Shown piece after piece: positions 25,455 to 34,257 of a DNA stretch of 36,538 bases (its first letter is position 1; each line of letters starts with the position of its first letter). The position numbers were made by a program, and so were the translations under genes. Source of the stretch: JBDNFP01 sp041689775 (GTDB taxonomy: Bacteria > Bacteroidota > Bacteroidia > Cytophagales > Spirosomataceae). The notes under the pieces are model-generated. The model saw only the letters and a program-made list of their open reading frames with translations, was not told the DNA's origin and did not search any database. The stretch is taken from positions 1 to 36,538 of the forward strand of contig JBDNFP010000439.1 of the NCBI GenBank assembly GCA_041689775.1, written 5' to 3'.

Positions 25455-27850
25455 ATGAAACACATTATTACACTACTATTTTTTGCCACAATTACCTTCC
25501 AGCTACGCGCTCAATCCCCTCTCACTAATGCAGACAAAGAGTTTGGAGCGTTGTCTTATACCAAAGCAGCGGGTCTTTACGAAAAAGTTTTGAAGGATGA
25601 CCAAGAGATGAGAGAAGGTCAAAAACTTTCGATTCAGGCGAAACTCGGGTATTGCTACCGACAATTGAAGGACACTCAAAAGACGGAATTTATGATGCGG
25701 GAGATGATAAGTGGTTATGGAAAAGACCTGCCTGAAGACTATGTAAATTGTTACCTCTTTTTTGCTCAGGCTTTGGCCAGTAACGGCAAGTACAAAGAAG
25801 CCCAGCAGACTTACGATAAGTATAGCTCGTTTGATAGCGAAGATGCAAGAAGTCCGAGCTTTTCCAAGTTATATAATAATGTGGCCTTGCTAACCAAGAA
25901 TGCCGGGTCCTACAAAGTCGAGTATCTTGATATGAATTCTTCGGATGCTGATTTTAGCCCTGTATACTATAAAGAAGGGATAGTATTTGTATCTGGCAGA
26001 AATGAGGGGTTAGGTATCAAAAGAGTATTTAGCTGGGACAACACAGCTTTCCTGGACCTTTACTTCCTGCCCGAATTAGACAATATCAAAGGAGAAGGGT
26101 TATCTTCATTAGGAAGCTCTATTACCACAAAATCTCCGGCAAAGCGCCGCTGGAAAAGTATCCTTGGAATGGACTCTTACACGGCTACGACGGCTAATGA
26201 CTCACATACGTTAGGTTTCTTTTCGGGCAGTAGCTACAACACCAGTATGGGATATGGAGAGCGCCCGATGACTGATTCAGACCGATTTAGTAAGACTCTT
26301 AATTCTAAATACCACGAAGGCCCTGCTACCTTTAATAATGCAGGTGATAGGGTGGTATTTACCCGTAATAACTTCAACAATGGAAAGTATAAAGTGAGTG
26401 AAGAAGGAATCAATAAGCTTAAGCTTTATTCAGCAGAATTGGTCAATGGCAGCTGGTCCAAAATTGAGGAGCTCCCTTTTAATAGCGATGAATTTTCGAC
26501 GGGGCATCCTGCATTCAACCCTGATAATACCTATCTGTACTTTGCATCTGATCGTCCCGGTGGTTTCGGCGGCACCGATATATATATATCTCGGTGGGAA
26601 GATGATTCTTGGTCGGAACCAAGGAACATGGGGCCGGAAATAAATACGAAGGGTAATGAGCTTTTCCCGTACGTTGACCCAAAGGGTAATCTGTATTTTT
26701 CTTCTGACGGGCATCCCGGTATGGGTGATTTGGATATCTTTTTTGCACCCATGGTAAATGCCTTGAAGGCCAAGAAAAGTATTAATCTAGGAGCGCCGAT
26801 TAACTCCAATAAGGATGATTTGGTCTGATTACAGATGGAGAGCGCCAATTGGGCCTTTTTAGCAGCAATCGTAAAGAGGGAGGAAAAGATGATGATATTT
26901 ACCGCTTTAGAAGGGAAGGACCAATGTATGCATGTCGTGACCTCACGCTGGTATTGTACGATGCTGCCACCAACCTTCCTTTGAGTAACGTAACGGTACA
27001 ATTGGAAAATAAGACCATGTCTGATGATGTCAGGCAGTTGAAAACGGACACCACCGGTAACTTACTACTCTGTATTGCTGCTGAAAATGATTTCGTTCTT
27101 ACGGCTTCCCATGTTGGCTACAAGAATAACTCTATCGGATTTGCGGCTTCTGCATTTGAGGACGATCATCCTTCCATGATAGAAATTCCAATGGTAAAAG
27201 GTGTAGATATTGCAAGAAACCTGAATTCATTCAATGTGAAAGGTAATGTCCTGTCTACCAAAGAAAATACACCTTTGGCCGGAGTTAAAGTAAAGGTAAC
27301 GGATGATACATTCGGAGAGGTTCAGGATGTATTAAGTGGTGATGATGGTGGATATTCATTCCTTGCCATACCTGGGCATAACTATACCATCGATGCAGAA
27401 CATAAAAAATACGGAACATTTGGTAAAAAGATCATTGGTTTTGACGAGACAAAACCAACTGATTACACAATCCGTATGTTTGAAAAAGGCGACCTGGTCA
27501 AGATTGACAATATCTATTATGACCTCAATCGGTCAGATATCCGTCCGGACGCAGCCTATGAGCTAATTAAGCTCATAGATTTACTGGAAAAGTATCCTAA
27601 TATGCGCATTGAACTTGGATCCCACACAGATAGCCGTTCTAGCGCGAATTACAACAAAATACTTTCCAATAGTCGGGCGAAGGCAGCCGAAGAGTATTTA
27701 ATATCCAAAGGAATACCAGTAAAACGCATTACCTCCCGAGGGTACGGAGAGAGCAGATTGATCAACGACTGCGCTGACGGCAGTGACTGTTCGGAGGAGC
27801 AGCACCAGCAAAACCGACGTACTGAAATCAAAATTATGAATCTTGATTAA
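25455..27850 (+). pseudogene. TPR-PD40-carboxypeptidase regulatory-OmpA protein, frameshifted
   Basis: Two frames (25455-26828 and about 26825-27850) join into one protein of about 798 residues if one base is added in the TTT run at 26819-26821. In the first frame NSNKDDL is followed by V and a stop (TGA 26826-26828). One extra T gives NSNKDDFGLITDGERQLG, continuing directly into LFSSNRKEGGKDDDIYRF. The 5' part has a signal peptide (MKHIITLLFFATITFQLRAQ), TPR-like helices (about 25-130) and PD40 strands (FNPDNTYLYFASDRPGGFGG). The 3' part has two CarboxypepD_reg-like domains and an OmpA peptidoglycan-binding domain (LGSHTDSRSSANYN, SNSRAKAAEEYL, NRRTEIKI). The ATG at 25455 begins the signal peptide. 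As written the first half lacks the cell-wall anchor and the second lacks an export signal. A sequencing error remains possible. Confidence 0.85.
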
Positions 27851-27879
27851 TCATATTTGAGTGAGATGTATTAACTAGC

Positions 27880-27914
27880 AAAGGCAGGATATTTTTATCC
27901 TGCCTTTTTGTTTG
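27880..27914 (+). terminator. Rho-independent terminator after the OmpA gene
   Basis: A perfect 12-base stem (AAAGGCAGGATA with TATCCTGCCTTT) closes a TTTT loop and is followed by TTGTTTG. It separates the adhesin-PorP-OmpA unit from the second porP/sprF gene. Confidence 0.85.
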
Positions 27915-27957
27915 TAAGCAAAGGATGCTTAGAATTGGGAAATTATATAAAGCAGCA

Positions 27958-28857
27958 ATGAAACTATCCCCAAACCGTTTGTTCTTCTTCTTCCTGGTAG
28001 CAACAATCTGCCCTTTGGAAGAGGCCTATGCCCAAAAAGAAGTACTATATGAACAGTATATCCAAAACCCAATGGCAATTAATCCTGCATTTACAGGCGT
28101 CCGTGAGGATTTTAATATGTCCGTACTGCTGCGCAGGCGATGGTTTCTTCTGCCAAACTCACCCATAAGCCAAACTTTTGCTATGGATGGAACCATAGCA
28201 GGTGGTAAAGTTGGTATTGGCTTACAAGCGCTAAGTGACCGAATGTCGCCCTATTTTACAACGGGAGTATACGGCTCGGCCGCCTACCATCTCAATGCCT
28301 CCGCTGATTGGAAGATATCATTAGGTATTCAGGGTGGAATCAATGTGCTTCCAGTGTATGATTTTGCGTCAAATACTTCGGTAAACCGGGCATTGGGTAG
28401 TTTGGGGGCGGGTGTATGGATTCATTCAGAAAAATACTATTTGGGGATATCGAAGCCTGAACTACTTTCTCAAGGCTATGGTAGTCGCCAGACCACATTT
28501 GAGTATCGACAACCGTTGTATGTTACGGCTGGCGCAACTTTTGAAGCGATTGATCTAGTAAAAATTACTCCTAGTATCCTTATTGTTCAGGAAGCTGGCA
28601 CAAATCTACGGGTTGACGCAGGTGCCCGGGCATGGTATGATGAAAAAATAGGAATCGGACTTTTTTTTCGTTCCGCACGGGTTAACTACATTCAGGCTTC
28701 CGGCGAATTACAAGTGTCGAATAATGTGAGAGTAGGCTACACCTACAATTCAAAAGCCCACGAAAGCGGGATTACTGGTACGGGCAATAATCTTTTAAGT
28801 ATGCACGAGCTCATGTTGAAGTTAGTACCGAACCCTTCCCGATTTCACATAAATTAA
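27958..28857 (+). CDS. PorP/SprF family type IX secretion system membrane protein (second copy)
   Basis: A 299-residue barrel protein. The ATG at 27958 begins a signal peptide (KLSPNRLFFFFLVATICPLE, ending in AYAQ). The mature start KEVLYEQYIQNPMAINPAF with TGVRED matches PorP/SprF, as do GKVGIGLQALSDRM, LGAGVWIHSEKYYLGISKPE and the C-terminal HELMLKLVPN. An in-frame ATG at 27925 would add 11 residues before the signal peptide and is less likely. It differs clearly from the copy at 24327, so it is not a recent duplicate. It has no adhesin gene of its own here, and it sits after a strong terminator. Confidence 0.92.
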   Translation: MKLSPNRLFFFFLVATICPLEEAYAQKEVLYEQYIQNPMAINPAFTGVREDFNMSVLLRRRWFLLPNSPISQTFAMDGTIAGGKVGIGLQALSDRMSPYFTTGVYGSAAYHLNASADWKISLGIQGGINVLPVYDFASNTSVNRALGSLGAGVWIHSEKYYLGISKPELLSQGYGSRQTTFEYRQPLYVTAGATFEAIDLVKITPSILIVQEAGTNLRVDAGARAWYDEKIGIGLFFRSARVNYIQASGELQVSNNVRVGYTYNSKAHESGITGTGNNLLSMHELMLKLVPNPSRFHIN

Positions 28858-28914
28858 TTTAACAATAAAACATCGTTTGGTAAAGTATACGTTTAAAAAG
28901 GTTTTTTTTTCGCC

Positions 28915-28941
28915 TTGTTTAAATAACATCTCGTAACTTTG
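28915..28941 (+). promoter_or_regulatory. Probable sucA promoter
   Basis: TTG (28915-28917), a 16-base spacer and an exact TAACTTTG (28934-28941) match the Bacteroidota -33/TAnnTTTG -7 pattern with a slightly short spacer. The sucA ATG at 28969 lies 27 bases beyond. The box overlaps the alternative TTG start at 28939, which argues against that start. Confidence 0.65.
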
Positions 28942-28968
28942 ACCAACCAAAGAAAAATCACAAAAGTG

Positions 28969-31698
28969 ATGGACAATTATTCATACATAGCAAATTCCAA
29001 CGGCGCTTACATAGAGGAATTGTATAATTCCTACAAGCAAGATCCTATGTCAATTGATGAAGGATGGAGAAAATTTTTTGAAGGATTTGAATTTTCCCAG
29101 AAATATTCCCTCAACGGTCATTCTACTGAATCAACTGGTAAGGTAGATACCGATAAGATCAGGAAGGAGATGGAAGTGGTACATCTCATCCGTGGATACC
29201 GCTCCCGTGGGCATCTGCTGGCTCGTACTAATCCAATCCGTGAGCGCCTTGACCGTAAACCCCGACTCGACTTAGCTGATTTTAAATTAGCAGAATCTGA
29301 TCTTGATACGGTATTTGAAGCAGGTTCGGAGGTTTTTGGCCGTCCGGCTAAGCTACGAGAAATTGTAGAAGCTCTCAAAATTATTTATACTCGTGATATA
29401 GGGTTTGAGTATTTGTATATCCGTGACCGTGAGCAAAAGAACTGGCTCAGGGAAAAGATCGAGAAGGAAGCCTTGAATATGAATTTTTCTCTTGATGAGA
29501 AGAAACATATTTTATCTAAGCTAAATGAGGCGGTAGTCTTTGAGAACTTTCTGCACACCAAATATCTTGGGCAAAAACGCTTTTCCCTTGAAGGTGGCGA
29601 GACCACGATCCCGGCTTTGGATGCGATGATCAACAAAGCGGGTGAAATGGGTGTAAAGGAAGTAATGATTGGTATGGCCCACCGGGGTCGACTGAATATA
29701 CTCGCCAATATTATGCGAAAAACCTACGAGCAGATCTTCAATGAATTTGAAGGTAACTTGCCCGATCAGGTATGGGGTGATGGTGATGTTAAATACCACA
29801 TGGGCTTCTCTTCGCAAATCAACACGCTAAGTGGTCAACAAATGTATCTCAAATTGGCGCCTAATCCTTCTCACCTGGAAGCGGTGAATCCGGTGGTAGA
29901 AGGTTTTATCCGGGCTCGGGCCGATGGCCTTTACGGGAGCGATTATGATCGCGTACTACCCGTATTGATCCACGGTGACGCTGCGGTGGCTGGCCAGGGT
30001 ATTGTGTACGAAGTGACACAGATGTCGGGCTTGGAAGGGTACTACACCGGTGGAACTATCCACTTTGTGATCAATAATCAGGTTGGATTTACAACCGATT
30101 TTGAAGACGCCCGTTCGAGTATTTACTGCACAGACGTTGCGAAAATTGTGGACGCACCTGTTCTTCACGTGAACGGCGATGACCCAGAGGCGGTAGTTTT
30201 CTGCATGCGCCTTGCGGTAGAATACCGTCAAAAATTCAATAAAGATATTTTTGTGGATATGGTATGTTATCGTCGTCATGGACATAATGAGTCTGACGAG
30301 CCGAAGTTTACGCAGCCGGTTCTTTACAAATACATTGAGAATCACCCCAATCCCCGCGAGATCTATCAAAAAACCCTCGCTGACCGAGGTGATGTCGATG
30401 CTCAGCTCGCGACCAGCATGGATAAAGAATTCAAGGCTCTGCTTCAGGAGCGCCTTGAAATGGTAAAGCAGAAGGTCCTGCCTTACTCGATGCCAAAATT
30501 GGAGATAGAGTGGCGTAACCTGCGTAACTCCAGTCCTGAGGATTTTGAGAAATCCCCCGATACGAGTGTGTCGCTGGAAGTTCTTGAAAAAATTGGGCAA
30601 GCTATCACAACTATTCCGGAGGGCTTTACAACTCTGAAACAAATTGATAAACTGATCAAAGACCGGAAGCAAATGGTTTTTGAATCCAAAGAAGTAAACT
30701 GGGCAACCGCCGAGCTATTGGCGTACGGGTCTATTTTGGCCGAAGGGAGAGCGGTTCGTTTGAGTGGACAAGATGTGCAGCGGGGAACTTTTTCGCACCG
30801 GCACGCAGTATTGCACGATGCCGAAACTAATGTGGCTTACAGCAATCTCGACCATATTCAAGAAGATCAGGCTAAGTTTATGATTTATAACTCGCTACTC
30901 TCTGAGTACGGAGTGCTAGGGTTTGAGTTTGGGTATGCGATGGCAAATCCGAATGTTCTGGTTATTTGGGAAGCGCAGTTTGGAGACTTCGCTAACGGTG
31001 CCCAGGTGATGATTGACCAGTTTATTTCATCTAGTGAAACCAAATGGGATCGTTGGATTGGACTTGTGATGCTGCTTCCACACGGGTATGAAGGTCAGGG
31101 ACCTGAGCACTCCAACGCTCGTCCCGAGCGGTTTTTACAGCTAGCGGCCAGTAATAATATCATTGTTACCAACGTAACTACCCCCGCCAACTTGTTCCAC
31201 ATGATGCGTCGTCAAATGGCTTATCCTTTCCGAAAGCCGCTGATTGTGATGTCGCCTAAGTCGATGCTGCGTCATCCATTGTGTATTTCTTCCATGGATG
31301 AACTGACCAATGGTCGTTTCCAAGAGACCATTGGAGATCCTTACGCCGACCCTAAGAAAGTGACGAAAGTATTGATGTGTACCGGTAAGTTATATTACGA
31401 GTTGTACGAAAAACAACAGCAGGACGGACGGAAAGATATTGCCATTATTCGTTTGGAACAAATGCATCCTTTCCCTAAAACCCAAATGAATGCTCATATT
31501 GCTAAGTATAAGAAAGCAAAAGTATTCTGGGTACAGGAGGAGCCTTTCAACATGGGAGCATGGACTTTCTTGCTGCGTATGTACCCCGAGCAACCCCTTG
31601 AAGTAATCGCTCGCCGGTCGAGTGCCTCACCTTCAACCGGATTTGCAAAAATTCACAAGCAGGAGCAGGAAGAAATCATTCGTCGTGCTTTCGACTAA
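28969..31698 (+). CDS. sucA: 2-oxoglutarate dehydrogenase E1 component
   Basis: The 909-residue thiamine-diphosphate-dependent E1 subunit, which decarboxylates 2-oxoglutarate and passes the succinyl group to the lipoyl arm of E2 in the TCA cycle. The N-terminal E2-binding segment reads YIEELYNSYKQDPMSIDEGW, and HLIRGYRSRGHLLARTNP follows. GMAHRGRLNILAN and HGDAAVAGQGIVYE belong to the substrate and ThDP sites, and ANLFHMMRRQM with SPKSMLRHP lies in the C-terminal domain. Length is close to the 933 residues of E. coli SucA. The ATG at 28969 follows a good promoter at the right distance. sucB follows after 45 bases, so the two form an operon; the E3 gene is not in the window. Confidence 0.96.
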   Translation: MDNYSYIANSNGAYIEELYNSYKQDPMSIDEGWRKFFEGFEFSQKYSLNGHSTESTGKVDTDKIRKEMEVVHLIRGYRSRGHLLARTNPIRERLDRKPRLDLADFKLAESDLDTVFEAGSEVFGRPAKLREIVEALKIIYTRDIGFEYLYIRDREQKNWLREKIEKEALNMNFSLDEKKHILSKLNEAVVFENFLHTKYLGQKRFSLEGGETTIPALDAMINKAGEMGVKEVMIGMAHRGRLNILANIMRKTYEQIFNEFEGNLPDQVWGDGDVKYHMGFSSQINTLSGQQMYLKLAPNPSHLEAVNPVVEGFIRARADGLYGSDYDRVLPVLIHGDAAVAGQGIVYEVTQMSGLEGYYTGGTIHFVINNQVGFTTDFEDARSSIYCTDVAKIVDAPVLHVNGDDPEAVVFCMRLAVEYRQKFNKDIFVDMVCYRRHGHNESDEPKFTQPVLYKYIENHPNPREIYQKTLADRGDVDAQLATSMDKEFKALLQERLEMVKQKVLPYSMPKLEIEWRNLRNSSPEDFEKSPDTSVSLEVLEKIGQAITTIPEGFTTLKQIDKLIKDRKQMVFESKEVNWATAELLAYGSILAEGRAVRLSGQDVQRGTFSHRHAVLHDAETNVAYSNLDHIQEDQAKFMIYNSLLSEYGVLGFEFGYAMANPNVLVIWEAQFGDFANGAQVMIDQFISSSETKWDRWIGLVMLLPHGYEGQGPEHSNARPERFLQLAASNNIIVTNVTTPANLFHMMRRQMAYPFRKPLIVMSPKSMLRHPLCISSMDELTNGRFQETIGDPYADPKKVTKVLMCTGKLYYELYEKQQQDGRKDIAIIRLEQMHPFPKTQMNAHIAKYKKAKVFWVQEEPFNMGAWTFLLRMYPEQPLEVIARRSSASPSTGFAKIHKQEQEEIIRRAFD

Positions 31699-31743
31699 CT
31701 ATCAAACATCGTTGAACATTTTATTGAAATACAAGAATATCTC

Positions 31744-33264
31744 ATGGCTGAACTAGAAATAAAAGTACCACCGGTTGGCGAATCTATTTCGGAAGTAATA
31801 ATAGGAGCTTGGTTGAAAAACGAAGGAGATGTGGTGAAAATGGACGAAGTTATTTGCGGATTAGATTCTGACAAAGCTACGTTTGAACTGACTGCGGAAG
31901 CGGACGGAGTACTCCACATCAAAGCTCAGGAGGGTGATACTCTTGCGATAGGCGACCTTATTGCAGTCATTGATACAAAAGCGACGGCCGTGGCTTCTTC
32001 CGAAAGTAAGGCTCCTACTAAACCAGCTCCGGCTGAAACTAAGGCCGCGGCCGCATCTTCTGCCCCAAGGAAAGTAGTTGCAATGAACGTGCCTACCGTT
32101 GGTGAATCCATCACGGAGGTTACTATCGCATCCTGGAATAAGAAAGACGGAGACCGGGTAGAACTCGATGAAATCGTCTGTGAGTTAGAATCCGATAAGG
32201 CTACGTTTGAGTTGCCCGCCGAGGCTGCCGGAGTATTGCGCATTGCCGCTGCCGAGGGAGAAACGTTGGCGATTGGTGCACTCATCTGTAGCATTGAGGT
32301 GGGAGGCGAAAGTGCGGTGGCGTCCGCCCCTGCTACACCGGAGACACCTACGACACAATCAGCTAATGAGGATGCTAGTATTGTGCATACTTCACCCGTA
32401 GCTGCCAAAATTCTTGCGGAGAAAGGAATCGATCCTAAGGATGTAAATGGAACCGGTGCTGGCGGACGAATCACGAAGGAAGATGCCTTGAATGCGCAGA
32501 AAGCTTCGGCTGCTGCTCCCGCTGCCAAGCCGGCGGCTGCGCCAGCTCCCAAGCCCGCTCCCAAAAGTGGTCAGCGTCGTGAGAAGATGTCGTCCTTACG
32601 GAAAACAATTGCTCGCCGCTTGGTGGCTGTAAAAAATGAAACGGCCATGCTAACTACCTTCAATGAGGTAGATATGAAGCCGATCATGGATCTGCGTTCG
32701 AAGTTCAAAGATAAGTTTAAAGAAAAGCACGAGGTAGGCCTGGGCTTCATGTCCTTTTTTACCAAGGCGGTTTGCGTAGCTCTGCAAGACTTCCCGGTTG
32801 TGAATGCCTACATCGATGGCGACGACGTAGTTTACAATGATAGTTGCGACATTTCTATTGCGGTGTCTACCCCTCGTGGGCTTGTGGTACCCGTAATTCG
32901 TAACGCCGAGGCGATGTCTTTTGCTCAGGTTGAAAAGGAAATTATTCGCCTGGCAGTTCGTGCCCGTGACGGAAAACTAGGGATTGACGAAATGACCGGA
33001 GGTACCTTTACCATTACCAATGGCGGTATTTTTGGGTCGATGCTTTCGACTCCGATTATCAACGCCCCGCAATCGGCCATCCTTGGCATGCACAATATTG
33101 TGGAACGCGCGGTAGTCATAAATGGCGAAATAGTGATTCGCCCGATCATGTACGTAGCGCTTTCGTACGATCACCGTACCATCGACGGAAAAGATTCAGT
33201 AAGTTTCCTTGTTCGGTTAAAGCAATTGCTGGAAGATCCAACCCGTCTGTTACTAGAACTTTAA
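31744..33264 (+). CDS. sucB: 2-oxoglutarate dehydrogenase E2, dihydrolipoyllysine succinyltransferase (two lipoyl domains)
   Basis: A 506-residue E2 subunit, the core of the 2-oxoglutarate dehydrogenase complex. There are two lipoyl domains (about 2-78 and 115-192), each with the lipoylated lysine in a DSDKATFEL or ESDKATFEL motif. An E3/E1-binding peripheral domain follows (SPVAAKILAEKGIDPKDVNG), then an Ala/Pro-rich linker, then the catalytic domain (about 275-506) with SSLRKTIARRL and the active-site YDHRTIDGKDSVSFLVRL. E. coli SucB has one lipoyl domain and about 405 residues, so the extra domain explains the length. The sucA-sucB order and the GESI/ITEV motif of the lipoyl domains support 2-oxoglutarate rather than pyruvate as the complex substrate. 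Confidence 0.95.
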   Translation: MAELEIKVPPVGESISEVIIGAWLKNEGDVVKMDEVICGLDSDKATFELTAEADGVLHIKAQEGDTLAIGDLIAVIDTKATAVASSESKAPTKPAPAETKAAAASSAPRKVVAMNVPTVGESITEVTIASWNKKDGDRVELDEIVCELESDKATFELPAEAAGVLRIAAAEGETLAIGALICSIEVGGESAVASAPATPETPTTQSANEDASIVHTSPVAAKILAEKGIDPKDVNGTGAGGRITKEDALNAQKASAAAPAAKPAAAPAPKPAPKSGQRREKMSSLRKTIARRLVAVKNETAMLTTFNEVDMKPIMDLRSKFKDKFKEKHEVGLGFMSFFTKAVCVALQDFPVVNAYIDGDDVVYNDSCDISIAVSTPRGLVVPVIRNAEAMSFAQVEKEIIRLAVRARDGKLGIDEMTGGTFTITNGGIFGSMLSTPIINAPQSAILGMHNIVERAVVINGEIVIRPIMYVALSYDHRTIDGKDSVSFLVRLKQLLEDPTRLLLEL

Positions 33265-33301
33265 TCTGGTCAATACGCTGTAAATCAGTTTATAAAATTA
33301 C

Positions 33302-33340
33302 GAGAGTCCGGTATGTATTGCCGGACTCTCTTTTGTATTT
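33302..33340 (+). terminator. Rho-independent terminator of sucAB
   Basis: A perfect 10-base GC-rich stem (GAGAGTCCGG with CCGGACTCTC), a 9-base loop and the tail TTTTGTATTT. It lies 38 bases after the sucB stop. Confidence 0.9.
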
Positions 33341-33380
33341 CGGCATTATTATTGTTATCACACTAATAAAAGATAATGCT

Positions 33381-34178
33381 ATGGTGCAAAAGCTGCTTGT
33401 TTGGGTAGTAATCATTACCCTGGTGATAAGTTGTAAAAAAGAAGATACTACGGAGCCCGTAGTAGCGGAAACAGGGTGTAATGTCATTTCTGAAATCATT
33501 GATGGTAAGCCTTACCGTAATTATGAATACACTACTGATAGTCTATTGTTTCGCATTGTTCAGTATGAAAGGAGAGGTGCTAACCAACCGCAAAAGCGGT
33601 TCTCCTTTGATTACGGGACAGAAGGTAAAGTAAAAGCTTTGCGGGAGACAAACCTCATGAGCCCTTTTGTAAACTATCAGTATGAGATGCACTACTCCAA
33701 TGAAGGCTTAGTTGATACCATTCGTCAATTCCGAATCTTTAATTCAGGACCAAAGTCTGAGCAAATCTACGTACTTGTGTATGACGCCAAACAGCGTTTG
33801 ACGCTCTATAAATGGGGTGAAAATTATTGGCGGTATGAATATGACGACACGAAAAATGTAGTGAAGTGGTTTTCCAAGATTGTCTCTATTACCAATACGG
33901 AGCAACTTATGGCGGAATACGGAAACTATGATGGGAAACGAAATTTTTATTTTTTCTCTCAACCGGCCATGTATGTCAACCTGATAGGAGGGGGCGGTAT
34001 GAGTGACGAAAATCCCGGCAGCTTTAAGTTATACGAAGGGGCTCAGTTACTACAAACGGGGGTGGTCACCTATAAGTACAATGGAAAGAATCTACCCACG
34101 GAGGCTAGTATTTCAGCATTCCCTGCTAGCGGGAATGCTTACACCCAAGTTTATAAATTTACGTATAATTGTTTGTAA
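33381..34178 (+). CDS. Hypothetical lipoprotein (DUF4595-like)
   Basis: A 265-residue predicted lipoprotein. MVQKLLVWVVIITLVISCKK is a signal peptide with a lipobox ending in Cys18, and the following KKED resembles the Lys-acidic lipoprotein export signal described for Bacteroidota surface lipoproteins. The mature part is rich in Tyr and short beta strands (RFSFDYGTEGKVKALRE, YEMHYSNEGLVDTIRQ, VYDAKQRLTLYKW), like the YD-repeat-like DUF4595 lipoproteins of this phylum. That family assignment is tentative. The ATG at 33381 is chosen because any start further upstream would lie in the sucAB terminator. It is monocistronic, with its own terminator downstream. Confidence 0.75.
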   Translation: MVQKLLVWVVIITLVISCKKEDTTEPVVAETGCNVISEIIDGKPYRNYEYTTDSLLFRIVQYERRGANQPQKRFSFDYGTEGKVKALRETNLMSPFVNYQYEMHYSNEGLVDTIRQFRIFNSGPKSEQIYVLVYDAKQRLTLYKWGENYWRYEYDDTKNVVKWFSKIVSITNTEQLMAEYGNYDGKRNFYFFSQPAMYVNLIGGGGMSDENPGSFKLYEGAQLLQTGVVTYKYNGKNLPTEASISAFPASGNAYTQVYKFTYNCL

Positions 34179-34198
34179 TTTTTTGATAATAGCTTGTC

Positions 34199-34234
34199 AA
34201 TCCCGTGCATACCAGCACGGGATTTTTATTTTTA
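34199..34234 (+). terminator. Rho-independent terminator of the lipoprotein gene
   Basis: A perfect 10-base stem (AATCCCGTGC with GCACGGGATT), a 6-base loop, then TTTATTTTTA. It ends just before the leader of the M28 peptidase gene. Confidence 0.88.
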
Positions 34235-34257
34235 CGTGTAAACTAAACCTACATTCG

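Noticed and set aside
29956..30672. 238-residue minus-strand frame within sucA
   Set aside because: Fully inside a strongly conserved gene and with no recognisable family; a shadow of codon bias.
31926..32564. 212-residue Ala-rich minus-strand frame within sucB
   Set aside because: Its composition is the reverse complement of the Ala/Pro linkers and lipoyl domains of sucB.
33318..33380. Upstream start for the lipoprotein gene
   Set aside because: It would begin inside the sucAB terminator and would bury the lipoprotein signal peptide.
34003..34257. Long N-terminal extension of the M28 peptidase
   Set aside because: It runs through the preceding lipoprotein gene in another frame and through a terminator; the signal peptide begins at ATG 34258.
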